In this document: positions 1 through 10,635 of the stretch, piece by piece
Layout of the letters: each line of letters opens with the position of its first letter
How positions within the stretch are numbered: the first letter of the stretch is position 1
Assembly: GCA_019914995.1 (NCBI GenBank)
Contig: CM034127.1
Span: 6,820,001-6,884,000 of the forward strand
Reading direction: 5' to 3'
Source: Acanthochlamys bracteata
Taxonomy: Eukaryota > Streptophyta > Magnoliopsida > Pandanales > Velloziaceae
Length of the DNA: 64,000 bases
The notes under the pieces: model-generated
Database searches by the model: none
The model's input: only the letters and a program-made list of their open reading frames with translations
What the model was told of the DNA's origin: nothing
Translations under genes and position numbers: made by a program

Positions 1-1177
1 TTTTTTTATTTTATCTTTTTTAATATATATTTTATAAATATTTAAAAAATTTATTTAAAAATTTAGAAAATATAAAAAAATTTTACGTAATTAGATATTT
101 TTATTGTATATTTTTATTATTTTTTAAAAGTAAAAAAAAAATTATTTTTTAAAAAAGATAAAAATATCTTCCATTTCAGAAAAGCTTCATTTCATAAGCA
201 ATCTCAAACGTTTCCTGAAAGACGTGACAGTTAGTGAATTTGTAGAAATACTTATAAAATAAATTTTTTTAAAATAAAAAATATTTAAAATTTTATTAAA
301 ATAAATTTTAGTTTTATTTAAAAATTAAAATTAACTAATAATAAGATATTAAGATGTAGAATATTTTATACATTTTAAATTCCCAACAAAAATTCTACAA
401 AATATTATAAAAATTTTATTAAAAAATATTAAATAAAAAGTTGAAATACAGTCCATATACAAACCCTAATGAAGTTTTACTAAGAATACGTTTGGGATGG
501 TTAAATAAAGTTTCTTAACAAAATCTAAATTGCTTTTAATATTTCATTATATATATATAATAATGTTATTATATAAATTTATTATATTTTTTAATAAAAA
601 CACTTACAGCAACGTAAAACTTTATACGACACAACAATGCAAAAGCTGTTGGTCCTCGTAAGCTACATGTACGAAGGGGCTGTTTAGCATTTCGTTTCCA
701 TAAAATATCTTTATAATTTTTAATTTATATTTTTTAATAAATTTTCTATAATTTTTTATAAAATTTATTTAAATTTTTAAAAAAATAAATTTATTTTTTA
801 AAATTAAATAAAAATATTTTTTTGTTTTAGAAAATATTTTTTAAAAGCCTAATATTTGGCTCGACTAATAAAGAACTTGTTTTTGGTTGGGCTTTAAAGG
901 TTCAAGCCTCTTTCTAGAGGAGGAAGGAGACATGGTTGAGAAGAAATGGGTTTACCCAAGTCTCCTTTGGACTAACTTAGAACCTTCTAACTAGATGAAT
1001 TTTTGAGAACGAGATGGAGGGCGTGGGAGAGAAAAATTTTTTACCGAAACCCTGCCCATTAAGTGTTGTGTGCTACGTGCATCAAACACCTTGATTTGGT
1101 TTGTGTTTCTCAATCACAGCCCTTCATGTGGTGAGTGCCTATAGGATGGAATGTGCTTATACTGAGAGGGTTTGTAA
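1..1177. other. AT-rich intergenic DNA, no gene seen
   Basis: No supported coding sequence. The first 220 bases are very AT-rich and end at 196-222 in a motif (TTCATAAGCAATCTCAAACG) that resembles the end of a small non-autonomous DNA transposon; its partner would lie outside the window. Around 676 GGGGCTGTTTAGCA followed by about 150 bases of AT-rich DNA resembles one end of a Tourist-like MITE, but no matching right end is visible. Positions 840-1177 are of more balanced composition with no recognisable content. Confidence 0.5.
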
Positions 1178-1672
1178 GGGTTGAGAATTTTACTCCACGA
1201 GAAATCGAACAAAAAGCTGCCGAATTGGCCTATTTCTTGCGCGTACCAATCGAAGTATAACCTTACTTCAGGTAGTTTTTTGGTCCTTCATCGAAGGGGA
1301 CGGGAACAAATGAAGATGAAATTGATTCGAATTTGCCCAATTTGGATATTGGGAAAAATCATATTTGCTTATTTTTTTTATCCGAATTCGAAAAGAAAAG
1401 GACCTTATTTGCATTTCTATATTCCTTCTAGATCCAAGGACTTAATTTTTACACAAAAAGGGGAATAGATCCATAGGTTCGATACCTTGTTTGTTATAGA
1501 ATTCGTGCTTCAGAGAAATCTCAGATCAGATAGAGTCGACAAATGAAGCAGGTTCATTAACAATTCACAGATAAAAAATGAAAAAAAAAGAAAGCATCCC
1601 TCCCATATCTTGTATTTATAGTATTTTTGCCTTGGTGGGTCTCTTTCTCATTTAAGAAAAGTTTCGAATAAA
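1178..1672 (+). pseudogene. Plastid DNA insertion (NUPT): ycf4 3' end, spacer, cemA 5' end
   Basis: A fragment of chloroplast DNA transferred to the nucleus. Positions 1178-1260 read as the C-terminus of the photosystem I assembly factor Ycf4 ([20 protein letters not shown], then VPIEV and a stop). After a spacer of about 315 bases, a decayed start of the envelope protein gene cemA begins at 1578; in a shifted frame it still reads YLVFIVFLPWWVSLSFKK before similarity is lost near 1672. Gene order, orientation and spacing (ycf4, spacer, cemA on one strand) match the standard plastid gene order, so this is one contiguous plastid piece and not two events. The cemA part is out of frame and truncated, so nothing here is expected to be functional. 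Confidence 0.85.
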
Positions 1673-2034
1673 AGAAAATTTAGAGAAAGCCATTGCGAGA
1701 GTCAGAGTAAAAACATACAAAAAATGCGTTTACTGTAATAAGTCCGGTGTTAAACATATAAGAGAAACTATTATGAAAATTCTAATAGAAAGAAAAAAAA
1801 TAAATAAATATAACCATCTACTTAGTTTTTGATTTTTAGTTTAACTTTGATGATGAAATTTTATTTGACGTTGGCAATCACTCTTTTACTTGATAGTTAC
1901 CGATATAGATAATGTGGAAGACGAATACACAAGTGAAGATTTACGACAGCAATGAAGAAGACTTAGCTATTGATTTAGTAGAATGATGAAATTATTTTGA
2001 TATTTTTGGATAAGCATATAGATGTTGTACACAA

Positions 2035-2640
2035 TCTTTTTAAGTTGCATTGTAAAACAAAATTGATATGTTCAATTTGTTTTTCACTATATTGTAAATC
2101 TGTTGTTAAAAGAAAAAATATTAAAATTAAAACTTTTTTTTGCCAGAGAACAATGAGCTCACTGACCAGTGAGCATCCAGTGAGCTCACTGGCTAGCTGT
2201 AGTGAGCTCACTGAAAGCTCAATCTGTTTAAAAAAATAAAGACAGATTTTTTAAGTTGTATTGTAAACAAAAATAACTTGTTATGTTAAATCTATTTAAA
2301 CAACATTATGCAACTGTTGTTAATAGAAAAAAATTAAAATTAAAATTAATTTGGCCTCGTCGGAGACCAGTTAGTCACTGGTCGAAAACCAGTGAGCTCA
2401 CTGGTAAGTTACTGGCGGCTGACCAGTGAGCTTGCAAAGCACAACCAGTTATAAAAAAAAATTAGATTTCTTAAGATTCTTTGTAAAGAAAAAAATTTGT
2501 TATATTCAATCTGTATAAACAACATTACACAACTGTTCTTACCAGAAAAAATTAAAAATAAAATTATTTTGACCTCACTGGTCAGAAACCAGTGAGCAGT
2601 GAGCTTATTGGCTGTGAGCTAGTGAGCTCACTGTCCAATT
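2035..2640. repeat. Diverged tandem repeat, three units of about 170-220 bp with GAGCTC palindromes
   Basis: Three head-to-tail units start near 2035, 2248 and 2468. Each opens with an AT-rich half (TTTTAAGTTGTATTGTAAA, then an ACAACATTA-type stretch and AAAAATTAAAATTAAAATT) and closes with a half rich in the palindrome CCAGTGAGCTCACTGG and its half-site ACTGGTC. The sequence AGTGAGCTCACTG occurs at about 2189, 2209, 2391 and 2621, with a near match at 2154. The units are clearly diverged, so the array is old. No coding function is seen. Confidence 0.75.
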
Positions 2641-3985
2641 CTTATCTACCAGGATCACTGGCATTCACTTCAGACAACGACCAACATATTCACATTCACA
2701 TTCACAAGTATTTGGATGCTAACATCATTGACATCTCATTCAAATAGGAGCATTATTAACAAGTTTTTATAGCACAACCTTGAGCAAACATAACTCAGAT
2801 TTTACAGTAGAATTTTGAGCAAGCATAGCTCAGTTTTAACAGCACCAGCAGAAACAAGTATACTTTTATAACACTTTTTAACATTACACTTTCAACATTT
2901 TTTTGACATTTATAACACTTACAGAAAACATCTTTGTTCCTGAGCAAATTTCTTTGCTTCAGCTGGTGCTCCAGCAGCACTTCTCCTTCTCCTCCTTATC
3001 GGCATAGTACTGCATTCATATGTTCATTCGGTACACAAGACATTTCATGCAATCCGGATGCTGCTTTATTTCTGTTAGTGTTCCAACTGCTCCTCCATTC
3101 ATATGTGCTGTCTTCGTTTTTGCACACAAAAAATTGCACCGACAATCATTGCCAACTGCAAAAATAATAATTAAAAAAAAATTTACATCCATTTCGTCGT
3201 TCATCTACGAATTCACGGACGCAACTGGCTGCATAGCAATCCTACGTTCCCAACAACAATTTCAATAGTGCAATCAAAATTATATAATAACAAATATAAA
3301 TAAATCATAATCAAAATAAATTTCCAACCAATTGCCGAGACTTGTCGAAGTCTCGTTCGGGCGCGCTCGATGTAGCCGGTTGTGACGGCGAGGAGTCAAC
3401 GACAGCAGACGAGGCCAAGAAGAATGTCAGAGACGAATAGGGTGACTTGCGACGATCACCGGAACCGCACGCGTGATTCAAAAAGCCACATCTCGAGTAG
3501 GAAGAGAAATCAACGACCAACGGGTAGAAATTGATGGTAGGAGTAGGAAGACAAAGAGAGGAGAAGAAAACATAAGAGCAATGGGTTCCGATCGTCGGTT
3601 GAAAGTTCAGAGGCGGTAGGGTTCGATCGGCTGCGGTTGCAAAAGAGATAGTGAAAGAAAATAAAGAAAAGAGAACGGAATCGAAAGCATAGTAACATAC
3701 ATTACAAATTTTTCGCCGGAGATCGATCGAGCGGGCGAATCCGAGCTCGATCGGGAAGAAGAGAATGGAGGACAGGGGAGAGAATGAGGAAGAAAAAAAA
3801 AATCTGTGTACGAAAGCACAGGCTTTACGGGATTACTGTATACTGAGGGACGCAAATTACAAACGTGTCCACACAGTAATCCCGTAATGTAAATGTGGGG
3901 CGATTGTAAACCATTGTATGGCGAATTCGACGGCTCAAATAAAGAGTGCGGGAGTGCGAACACACAAGTAGAGTGTGCGCATCCG
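2641..3985. other. Intergenic DNA with a GC-richer block at about 3300-3985
   Basis: Short open frames exist on both strands but none has a recognisable domain. The block at 3300-3985 is GC-richer than its surroundings and ends next to a TA microsatellite with GTGCGCATCCGCACCC (a GTGCG/CGCAC hairpin). This layout, a GC-rich subterminal region with a hairpin end at a TA-rich site, resembles the Mutator-like element at 49871-56408, so it may be one end of a related decayed element. No second end was found. Confidence 0.3.
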
Positions 3986-4011
3986 CACCCTATATATATA
4001 TAAAGCACATT

Positions 4012-4190
4012 ATCTACTGTCTACTATACTGTTGTGTCTAAATTTGAACTATTTGATCGTAAATCTAAATGTGTACATATGTGTGCGGATGATTTTTGCA
4101 ATTTCAAACTCAACCTTATAATTTCGACCATTTTTGAAGACAAATAAGTCATTAATATGGCTGTTTCATAGAGATTGCATAAGAACGAAA
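4012..4190 (-). repeat. Dispersed repeat arm, copy 1 (inverted relative to copies 2 and 3)
   Basis: The reverse complement of this stretch matches 4553-4741 and 48694-48866. Shared landmarks in order are a TATAATGGC-like block, AAATTATAAAATTGAG, TTTAGATTT and GACAATTCAAATT/ATTCAAATTTAGACA. Copies 1 and 2 face each other across about 360 bases, so they could be the two arms of one foldback element. The outer side of copy 1 abuts a TA microsatellite, as does copy 3. Confidence 0.6.
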
Positions 4191-4249
4191 AGAGTCGTAC
4201 AAGGTTGAACAATTTACCACTAATTAGTTTTAATAATATCTTAAAAAAA

Positions 4250-4345
4250 AGTGTTATAGTCCGACTGGTAAGGTGGTGGTCTTTTATTTAAAATGCATGA
4301 GTTTGAATCCCAATGAGAGAACTTGTTTATAACTTTTTAAAATTT
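4250..4345 (+). mobile_element. Possible tRNA-derived SINE remnant
   Basis: GTTATAGTCCGACTGGTAAG (from 4254) resembles a tRNA A box, and GAGTTTGAATCCC (about 4307) resembles a B box at roughly the spacing expected of an internal RNA polymerase III promoter. It lies between the two inverted repeat arms at 4012-4190 and 4553-4741. No poly(A) tail or target duplication could be assigned. The alternative is a chance match or a decayed tRNA-like fragment. Confidence 0.35.
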
Positions 4346-4552
4346 AAATAAAAAATCACAGTCAAGTTGCACTTGGGTTTTATATGGATGCACATAGTGC
4401 GATCAACACGACCGGTGTTGCGACCCAAGTACGAAGTGCAACCTATTATAATTTAATATTACTCGAGTGTGATTGAATTGGGTAGCACTGGTCGCACTAG
4501 ATATAACCGTATTAAACCCGAGCGTAATTGAAGTGCGACTACATGCGACTCT

Positions 4553-4741
4553 TTCCGATTTTGTACGACCTCCACAAAATAGCCATATATAATGGCACAT
4601 TCGCCATAAGAAAGGGTTGAAATTATAAAATTGAGCCTGAAGTTGCAATATCAACCGCATGCATGTGAACACATTTAGATTTGTGATTAGACAATTCAAA
4701 TTAGGCATAGCAGCACAGTGCACAATAGACAATGTGCGCTT
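4553..4741 (+). repeat. Dispersed repeat arm, copy 2
   Basis: Inverted partner of 4012-4190 and direct partner of 48694-48866. It opens with AAAATAGCCATATATAATGG and ends with a GTGCGC motif, immediately before the palindromic MITE at 4741-5080. Confidence 0.6.
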
Positions 4742-5080
4742 TTTTCGGTCATATTTGGTCTGAGAGATCTTCAAATCTGATATTCACCATTAGATATATA
4801 CAAGTTTAAGTTGTAAATATGCTGACAAAATTTCAATTCAATCGGATCACGAATCGATCTTCATCCGAACACTTGATCAATATAACTCAAATAGTAAAAG
4901 TTGACAAAAATATATATTTTTTATTTTTAAGTCATCTTGTCAAGTGGCCAGATGGACGTCGATTCGTAATTTGATTAAATTAAAATTTTGACAGCATATT
5001 ATAAGTCGTACTTCTATATACTTAACGGTGAAGATCGAATTTAGAATTCTCCGGCCAAATATGATCGAAAAAATCAATTG
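4741..5080. mobile_element. Palindromic MITE (Mutator-type family, copy 1)
   Basis: The left arm (TTTTTTCGGTCATATTTGG at the outer end) pairs with the right arm (CCAAATATGATCGAAAAAA). The inner arms carry the family core: ATATGCTGACAAAATTTCAA, then TTCAATCGGATCACGAATCG, then a CACTTGATCAA block near the centre. The same core recurs at 37840-38110, 38134-38562, 38595-39020 and 47504-47911. No target duplication could be assigned because the neighbouring repeats abut directly. Confidence 0.65.
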
Positions 5081-5114
5081 AGTGCTAATAGCATATTTCG
5101 GTATTCTTTTTCTG

Positions 5115-5186
5115 ATTTTTAACTATGAGTTAAGAAATATATTTACAAAACTTTAATTCAATCGGACCACAAATAGACCTCTATCT
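5115..5186 (+). repeat. Truncated piece of a palindromic MITE core
   Basis: TTAACTATGAGTTAAGAAAT followed by a TTCAATCGGACCACAAATAG stretch matches one arm of the palindromic MITE core. It stops exactly at the LTR boundary at 5187, and the rest of the MITE is not recognisable beyond the other end of the LTR element at 16244. Confidence 0.5.
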
Positions 5187-6690
5187 TGTTAGATATTCCT
5201 GCAAGATTAACTCAAGAGGGGAGGGGTGAATTGAGTTAGTCTATAAAAATTTTCGTTAAGTTTGTTATCCTATCGCAGAGAGAGACAGCTCGGTGTGGTG
5301 TCATCATTCTTTATAACCGCATGTAAGAGTTAGTGTGTTTCTTGTGAAGTGACAAAAAGTAGTGCTCAGGATATTTAACGTGCTTCGGCAAAACCCCTTT
5401 GCCTACATCTACGGTCGCTCTATCGCCAGAGCCAAAGCTTCACTAGACCTTTAATAAGCTACAAATACACCTAGAGCGCGTGTTTCGCCAACACACATAC
5501 TCTACTGGGTTTCTTCGCCAAGACAACCCCTACCAGCCTCCTCGACACGCCTGTCCCCCTTGCTGATTTGCTAGCACTATTACAAGGTCTAAGAGCTTAC
5601 ACCAAACTCTACCTGAGCTTCCTTTACCGGTGCATCCAGCACCACCTTTACACTGTAAGTGACGGGTTACAAGAAACTAAACAAGTATTGAGTGCAGGAT
5701 CTATCTCATGAATGTTGAGTGTTTAATCGGTGATTGAGATGAGATGATCGGAGAGATTGTTTTGAGAGATTTCTTCAGTATGATTTGCAGCAAGATTTGT
5801 TTGTGTGGAGTAGTCAAGTTCGTGACCGGCAGTGGGAGATTTTTTGTGTAGAGTGGTAGAGTTCTTATATTGTCTCTGTTTTTGCTTGGATTCTCTCTAC
5901 TTCTGTTTTCTTTTTGTTCTCTCCCTGTTTTTCTCTATTTCTCCACCACGTTTCCTCATTGCTGTGACTCCCTTTTTATAGAGCATCTTTCCAGTGCAGG
6001 AGCCGTTGAGGAACGTTGCTGTTGGCACTCGGTTCTTCACGTCAGACAAGGAATGGTGTTGTCTAGTGGTTCTTCAGCTGTATTTGTGCAAGTCTTTGTT
6101 GCATTGAATGCGTTGAAGAAATTTGAATTTGCTGCCAACGGTTGAGTGCTTAATTCAGCTAAGCTTCTGTTTGAATTTCGGTGAGCTGATGAGTTGATAT
6201 GGTATGTCCATAATAAATGCAGTGCAGGTTGACCGCTTGACTGATCAAGGACTTTGACTGCTTTCTTTCTTTAATTATTGAGTAGTTCGTGATATGCTTG
6301 ATGAGCCAAACAACCGATCGTAATGTGGTGCATTGCATCCTACATCCCGTATGTTGTTTTTCGTCCCGCCGCTTGAGAGTGAGCATAGAAGTTCATTTGT
6401 TATTTATTTGTGACATCCTCGCCCCGTATCTTTATTCTCTGTCCCGCTTCAAGCGATCGAGCGGTGACCGTGATGTCATTTGTGGCATCCTCTCGTCCCA
6501 TGTCTTTATCCTCTGTCCAAAAGATGTAGTAGCATATGATTTGGGTGTATGATGGCTATTTTTGTCTATTTGTAAATTAAATGATCTTTGTTTGTCTAAT
6601 CCTGCAGACTTGTTTTCAGATTATTAGTCTTATATAAATCATAGTTCTTAATTCTTTGTTATCATCAAAATTATCCTTGTATTTCTAACA
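5187..6690 (-). repeat. Copia 3' LTR (left end on + strand)
   Basis: A 1,504-bp LTR. On the + strand it begins TGTTAGATATTCC and ends ATTTCTAACA. It matches 14607-16243 nearly base for base across most of its length, apart from a short variable block near 5272-5330 and an indel-rich zone around 6200-6540. A short open frame in it at 5870-6145 also occurs in the other LTR at 15291-15566; it runs antisense to the element and is most simply a conserved-by-descent LTR sequence, not a gene. Confidence 0.92.
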
Positions 6691-6704
6691 ATCTCCCCCT
6701 TTTT
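6691..6704 (-). other. Polypurine tract of the copia element
   Basis: On the - strand AAAAAGGGGGAGAT lies directly before the 3' LTR start TGTTAGAAATAC. This is the expected priming site for plus-strand synthesis in LTR elements. Similar purine-rich blocks lie at about 6893-6935. Confidence 0.85.
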
Positions 6705-7115
6705 GATGATGACAAACAAATTAAGAATTATTGATTTATGTTTTTGTAAGCCATAGATTTGAATTGAAAATTTGCCATACCTTTTCATGACTCCCCCTCA
6801 ACTGGTGCATCTATTTTACTTATCTGTTTATTGCTCATGGCTCCCTCTCAGATTGAGCCAGAAATTTTTCTCCTCCTTTAATAATACTTCTTTCTCCCCT
6901 TCTAACAATAATTCTTCTTCTTTCTCCCCCTTTTGTCATCTCAAAAAGCTTATGTAACATTACTAGATTTTGACAGGTTAGGCAGAAGACATAACAAAAA
7001 GTGCAACCATTCATTTAAGCATAGCTTGTGACAACTAAATAAACAAGCAAACATCCAGTCACATAAAACATACATCTAAGCAGATGATGAAACTAAGCCT
7101 AAGCTAAGTTTTCAA

Positions 7116-8665
7116 CTAGTTATTTCGACGCCTAGATGATGTTCTACAGTCAGGAGGTTTAGGACGTTGATGTTTTGGTTTAGCTGTAGAAGATGGAGGA
7201 AGTATTTCTATATCCTCATCAACAAAGACTTGTGAGCTGGAGACTGGTTTGTGAGCTTTGCGTTTTTGGTTCCTGCGCTTAAGGGGAAGGCTAGGAACGG
7301 TTGAGGGAGCTGATGGGGGTTCAGAGATAGGAGGTTCAGTGGTAAGGGGTTCAGGTTGGAGCTCTGCTGGGATATCTTTGGACAGTGATTCTTCCGGTAG
7401 AGGAACTTCATAAACGATAATTGATAATGGCTCAGTTTCTGCATCAGGTTCTTCAGTAGCTCCTTCAGCTGGGCATTCTTTAGGTGATTCCATGTGCTCG
7501 GTTGCCTTGGCTGGAGATGCTAAATGATTATTGCTCCCTATATTATAGTAATCTGCATTCATCTGTCCATCCTCCTGTCTATCTTCCTGTGCATTTTCCT
7601 CTGCATCCATCTGTCCAGTCTCAAATTCATCTCTGGTTGACTTGTCCTTTGGGTGCCCTGGTTGGCAAATGGCGTCCTTGAGTTCTTCAAAGGTTGTGTT
7701 CAGCTTCTGAATTTCCTTAGTTTGCTCCAGAATGACATTGAGAATGTTTGTCAAGCACTGAGTCAGCTGAGCTGTTGTGGCACTTACAGAGTTATTGTCA
7801 ACTGGAGGATGCTTGGACGTTAGCCTTTCCTCTGCTTCAATGATTCCTCTCAAGAACTTAGCATGCATCCTAATCATCTTCTTCACTTGTAGGGTTCCCA
7901 TAGGCACAGCTTTAAATTGGCATATCCTACATATAACATGAGGGTATGGAAAGTGCTTATTGCCAGACTTGGAGACTCTCATCATGTGGTGCAACATCAC
8001 CGCAGAGAGGTTGATTGGCAATTTCTTCATCAACCTCTATAACAGAAAGGCGTCGTAGTTCGTGATAATGTTGCGGCTTCCAGGCCGAGGAACTATTACT
8101 TTGGAAATGACATGGCGAGAGCTCAAGAAATGAGAGGTAAGTGGGCGGCCGACTCATACCGAGCTTTGTTACAACCCTCAGTATCTAGCGCCTGCTTGAG
8201 GTAGTTCAGTTTGGAGTCGCTAGCAGGCGGCATTTCTTCTCTGTAGGGCAGATCGAGCATTAAGGACATGGATCGTGCTTCCAAATTGATCTCGATTCCG
8301 TTCACCATGGTCTGAACAGAAGAATTTCCAGTCGGATGAAGATTTGCGTAGAATAATCTGACACAATCCTCTGACAATTCTCCCGGCCACTCATTGAACG
8401 CTGTCCAGCCTTGTGCCTCAAAAATTTCATCTACCTCGAGCCCATAGTAGTTGAAGTCGTCGAAATTTACGCTTGCCGGAGTCAGAATTGGAATTGCTAG
8501 CTGCCGACTGTATTTCTCGAATTCCTCCTTGCCGATGAATCTCTCGTCATGGTCGTGGACAGTTCTAGAGCTTCTTGCCTGAGTTTTCTGATTTTTCTTG
8601 GCCATTGCAGAGGTTTGGGGATTTGGCTTAGGGTTTAGGATTCGAGAGGGAGATGGAAATTTCAA
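7116..8665 (-). pseudogene. Extra ORF of the copia element (putative plant transposon protein domain), fossil
   Basis: It lies between pol and the 3' LTR, the position of the additional ORF in SIRE-like elements. The N-terminal part (8665-8123) begins with a basic stretch (MAKKNQKTQARSSR, residues 21-34 of the open frame) and carries YYGLEVDEIFEAQGW and the motif VRLFYANL, which resemble the plant-specific 'putative plant transposon protein' domain found in retroelement ORFs. The C-terminal part (8033-7116) is low-complexity and rich in Pro, Glu and Ser, with a run of acidic residues and a basic tail ending SSRRRNN. The reading is broken between the two parts. Function is unknown; I do not assign an envelope role. 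Confidence 0.6.
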
Positions 8666-8862
8666 ATGAAGACGACGAGTTGTGAGGAGCTGCCCAGTCG
8701 GGTTAGCTTATACTGCATACAGCCTAGTATGAGTCAGCTGGGTCATGTGCTCAGCACGTGACCGGTCAGCTGCTTACTATAGTTCTATCAGTTGCAGCCG
8801 ACTGTTGTGCGACTGTAATCATGTTGAAATCTAAATACGTAAAGAGACAGAACAGAGCATAG

Positions 8863-9723
8863 TTATATGACATATAAACCTATCTCATGGCAGATTTTTG
8901 TGAAAGAGTCAAGTCCTAAAGGTTTAGTGAATATGTCAGCTAGTTGATTCTCAGAATTAACAAAGTTTAACACTATATTATTGCATTCAACATGCTCTCT
9001 AATGAAATGATGTCTTAAATCTATGTGCTTTGTGCGTGAGTGTTGAATGGGATTTTTGGTTAACTTAATGGCACTTGTATTGTCACAGAATATAGGCACA
9101 TTCTTAAAATCACAGCCAAAATCAAGAAGTTGTTGTTTTATCCAAAGTACTTGAGAGCAGCAACTTCCAGCGGCTATGTATTCTGCTTCGGCAGTTGACA
9201 TCGCCACTGAAGCTTGTTTTCTGGAGCACCATGAGATCAGACAACCTCCTAAAAACTGACAAGAGCCACTTGTGCTCTTTCTATCAAGCTTGCAGCCACC
9301 AAAATCAGCGTCAGCATAAGCATATAAGTTAAATTTACAGCCTCTTGGATAGAATAATCCAAAATCCTTAGTTCCTACCAAGTATCTAATAATTCGTTTT
9401 ACAGCTATCATGTGAGACTCTTTTGGATCACTTTGAAATCTAGCACATAGGCATACACTGAATTGAATGTCCGGTCTACTGGCAGTAAGATAAAGAAGTG
9501 ATCCAATCATACCTCTATATAATTTTTGATCAACTGCTTTACCTGTCTCATCTCGGTTCAGTTTGCAAGAAGTAGACATTGGAGTGCTTATCTCCTTGCT
9601 TCCTTCCATGCTGAACTTTTTGATCAACTCTTTAATGTATTTGCTTTGACTTATGAATATGCCATTTTTCAGTTGTTTAACTTGCACACCAAGGAAATAA
9701 TTTAGTTCACCCATCAAGCTCAT
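8863..9723 (-). pseudogene. Copia reverse transcriptase C-terminal part and RNase H, fossil
   Basis: Opens with SLMGELNYFLGVQVKQ, the typical copia RT region after the catalytic core. It continues with YRGMIGSLLYLTASRPDIQF and ends with the RNase H portion: AYADADFGGCKLDRKSTSG, then STAEAEYIAAGSCCSQVLW, then TKHIDLRHHFIREHV and LADIFTKPL. All are hallmark motifs of plant Ty1/copia elements. Confidence 0.9.
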
Positions 9724-9729
9724 TTTAAA

Positions 9730-10062
9730 CTACTCTTTCATCAAGCCAGAAAATTTTCTGCATAGACTTTCATTAGTTGCACCAAATATTATATCATTTA
9801 CATAGACTTGTACAATTAACATGTCATTATCTTCATGCAATGTGAACAAAGTTAAGTCAATCTTACCTCGACTGAAGCCTTTTTCAATCAGAAATGTGCT
9901 TAACCTTTCATACAAAGCTCTGGGAGCTTGTTTCAAACCATAAAGAGCTTTGTTCAATTTGTAAACATGATTTGGACAGCTTGTGTTTTCAAACCCGGGA
10001 GGTTGTTCAACATAGACTTCTTTTTTCAGAAAACCATTTAGAAATGCACTTTTAACATCCAT
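9730..10062 (-). pseudogene. Copia reverse transcriptase core, fossil
   Basis: Shows MDVKSAFLNGFLKKEVYVEQ, PPGFE, YKLNKALYGLKQAPRALYERL and the region of the RT active site. It lies directly downstream, in the element's direction, of the MITE at 10115-10635 that separates it from the first part of RT. Confidence 0.9.
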
Positions 10063-10114
10063 TTGAAAAAATTTGAAATCTTTATGACATGCAAAAGTAA
10101 GTAGTATTCTAATG

Positions 10115-10635
10115 CAAGGTTGTCAAAATCGGGATTTTAGGTAGGATCGTTTCGCTTAAGTATAATCGTAAAATCGGGATCTTAAAGTAAAATCGTAAGA
10201 TTTTACATACCGATACATATGAAAAAAATTTTCAATACCATTAAAAATCTTTTATAAAAATTTTTCTAATATTTTTTTTAAAAAAATTTTTAGTACATTT
10301 AAAAAAATTTTAAGTTTCTTTTAAATTTTATAAAAAATTACTCTATATTTTATAGAAAATTTCTCAAAATTATAATCTTTAAGAAAATCTTCAAACTTTT
10401 ATAAAAAACTCTCTAAAATTTTATAGAAAAACTCTTTCAAATATAGTTAATTACAAAAAATTCTTCAAAAGTAAAATCGTATAAGATCGGGATCTTACCG
10501 ATCTTAAGATTTAAATCGGGATTTAGGTGAGATTTTACTCAAAAAAGATTTTACTTAAGATCGGGATCGTTTAGGTGAAGTAAAATCGTAAAATCGTAAG
10601 ATTTTGAGATTTAAATCGGGATTTTGATAACCTTG
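10115..10635. mobile_element. hAT-type MITE copy A, nested in copia pol
   Basis: A 521-bp element with terminal inverted repeats CAAGGTTGTCAAAATCGGGA on the left and, read from the right end, CAAGGTTATCAAAATCCCGA. It is flanked by a perfect 8-bp target duplication, TTCTAATG (10107-10114 and 10636-10643). The interior is AT-rich and non-coding, with repeated TAAAATCGTAA and GATCGGGATC motifs near both ends that could serve as subterminal transposase sites. The 8-bp duplication places it in the hAT superfamily. A copy about 98% identical by eye sits at 33755-34286, so the family moved recently. It interrupts the reverse transcriptase region of the copia element and is therefore younger than it. 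Confidence 0.92.

Noticed and set aside
1181-1468. 95-codon open frame that looks like a small gene
   Set aside because: It runs out of frame across the ycf4 end and the plastid spacer of the NUPT, so it is not a gene.
5870-6145. 91-codon open frame present in both LTRs (also 15291-15566)
   Set aside because: The two copies are alike only because the LTRs are alike. It runs antisense to the element and has no recognisable domain.
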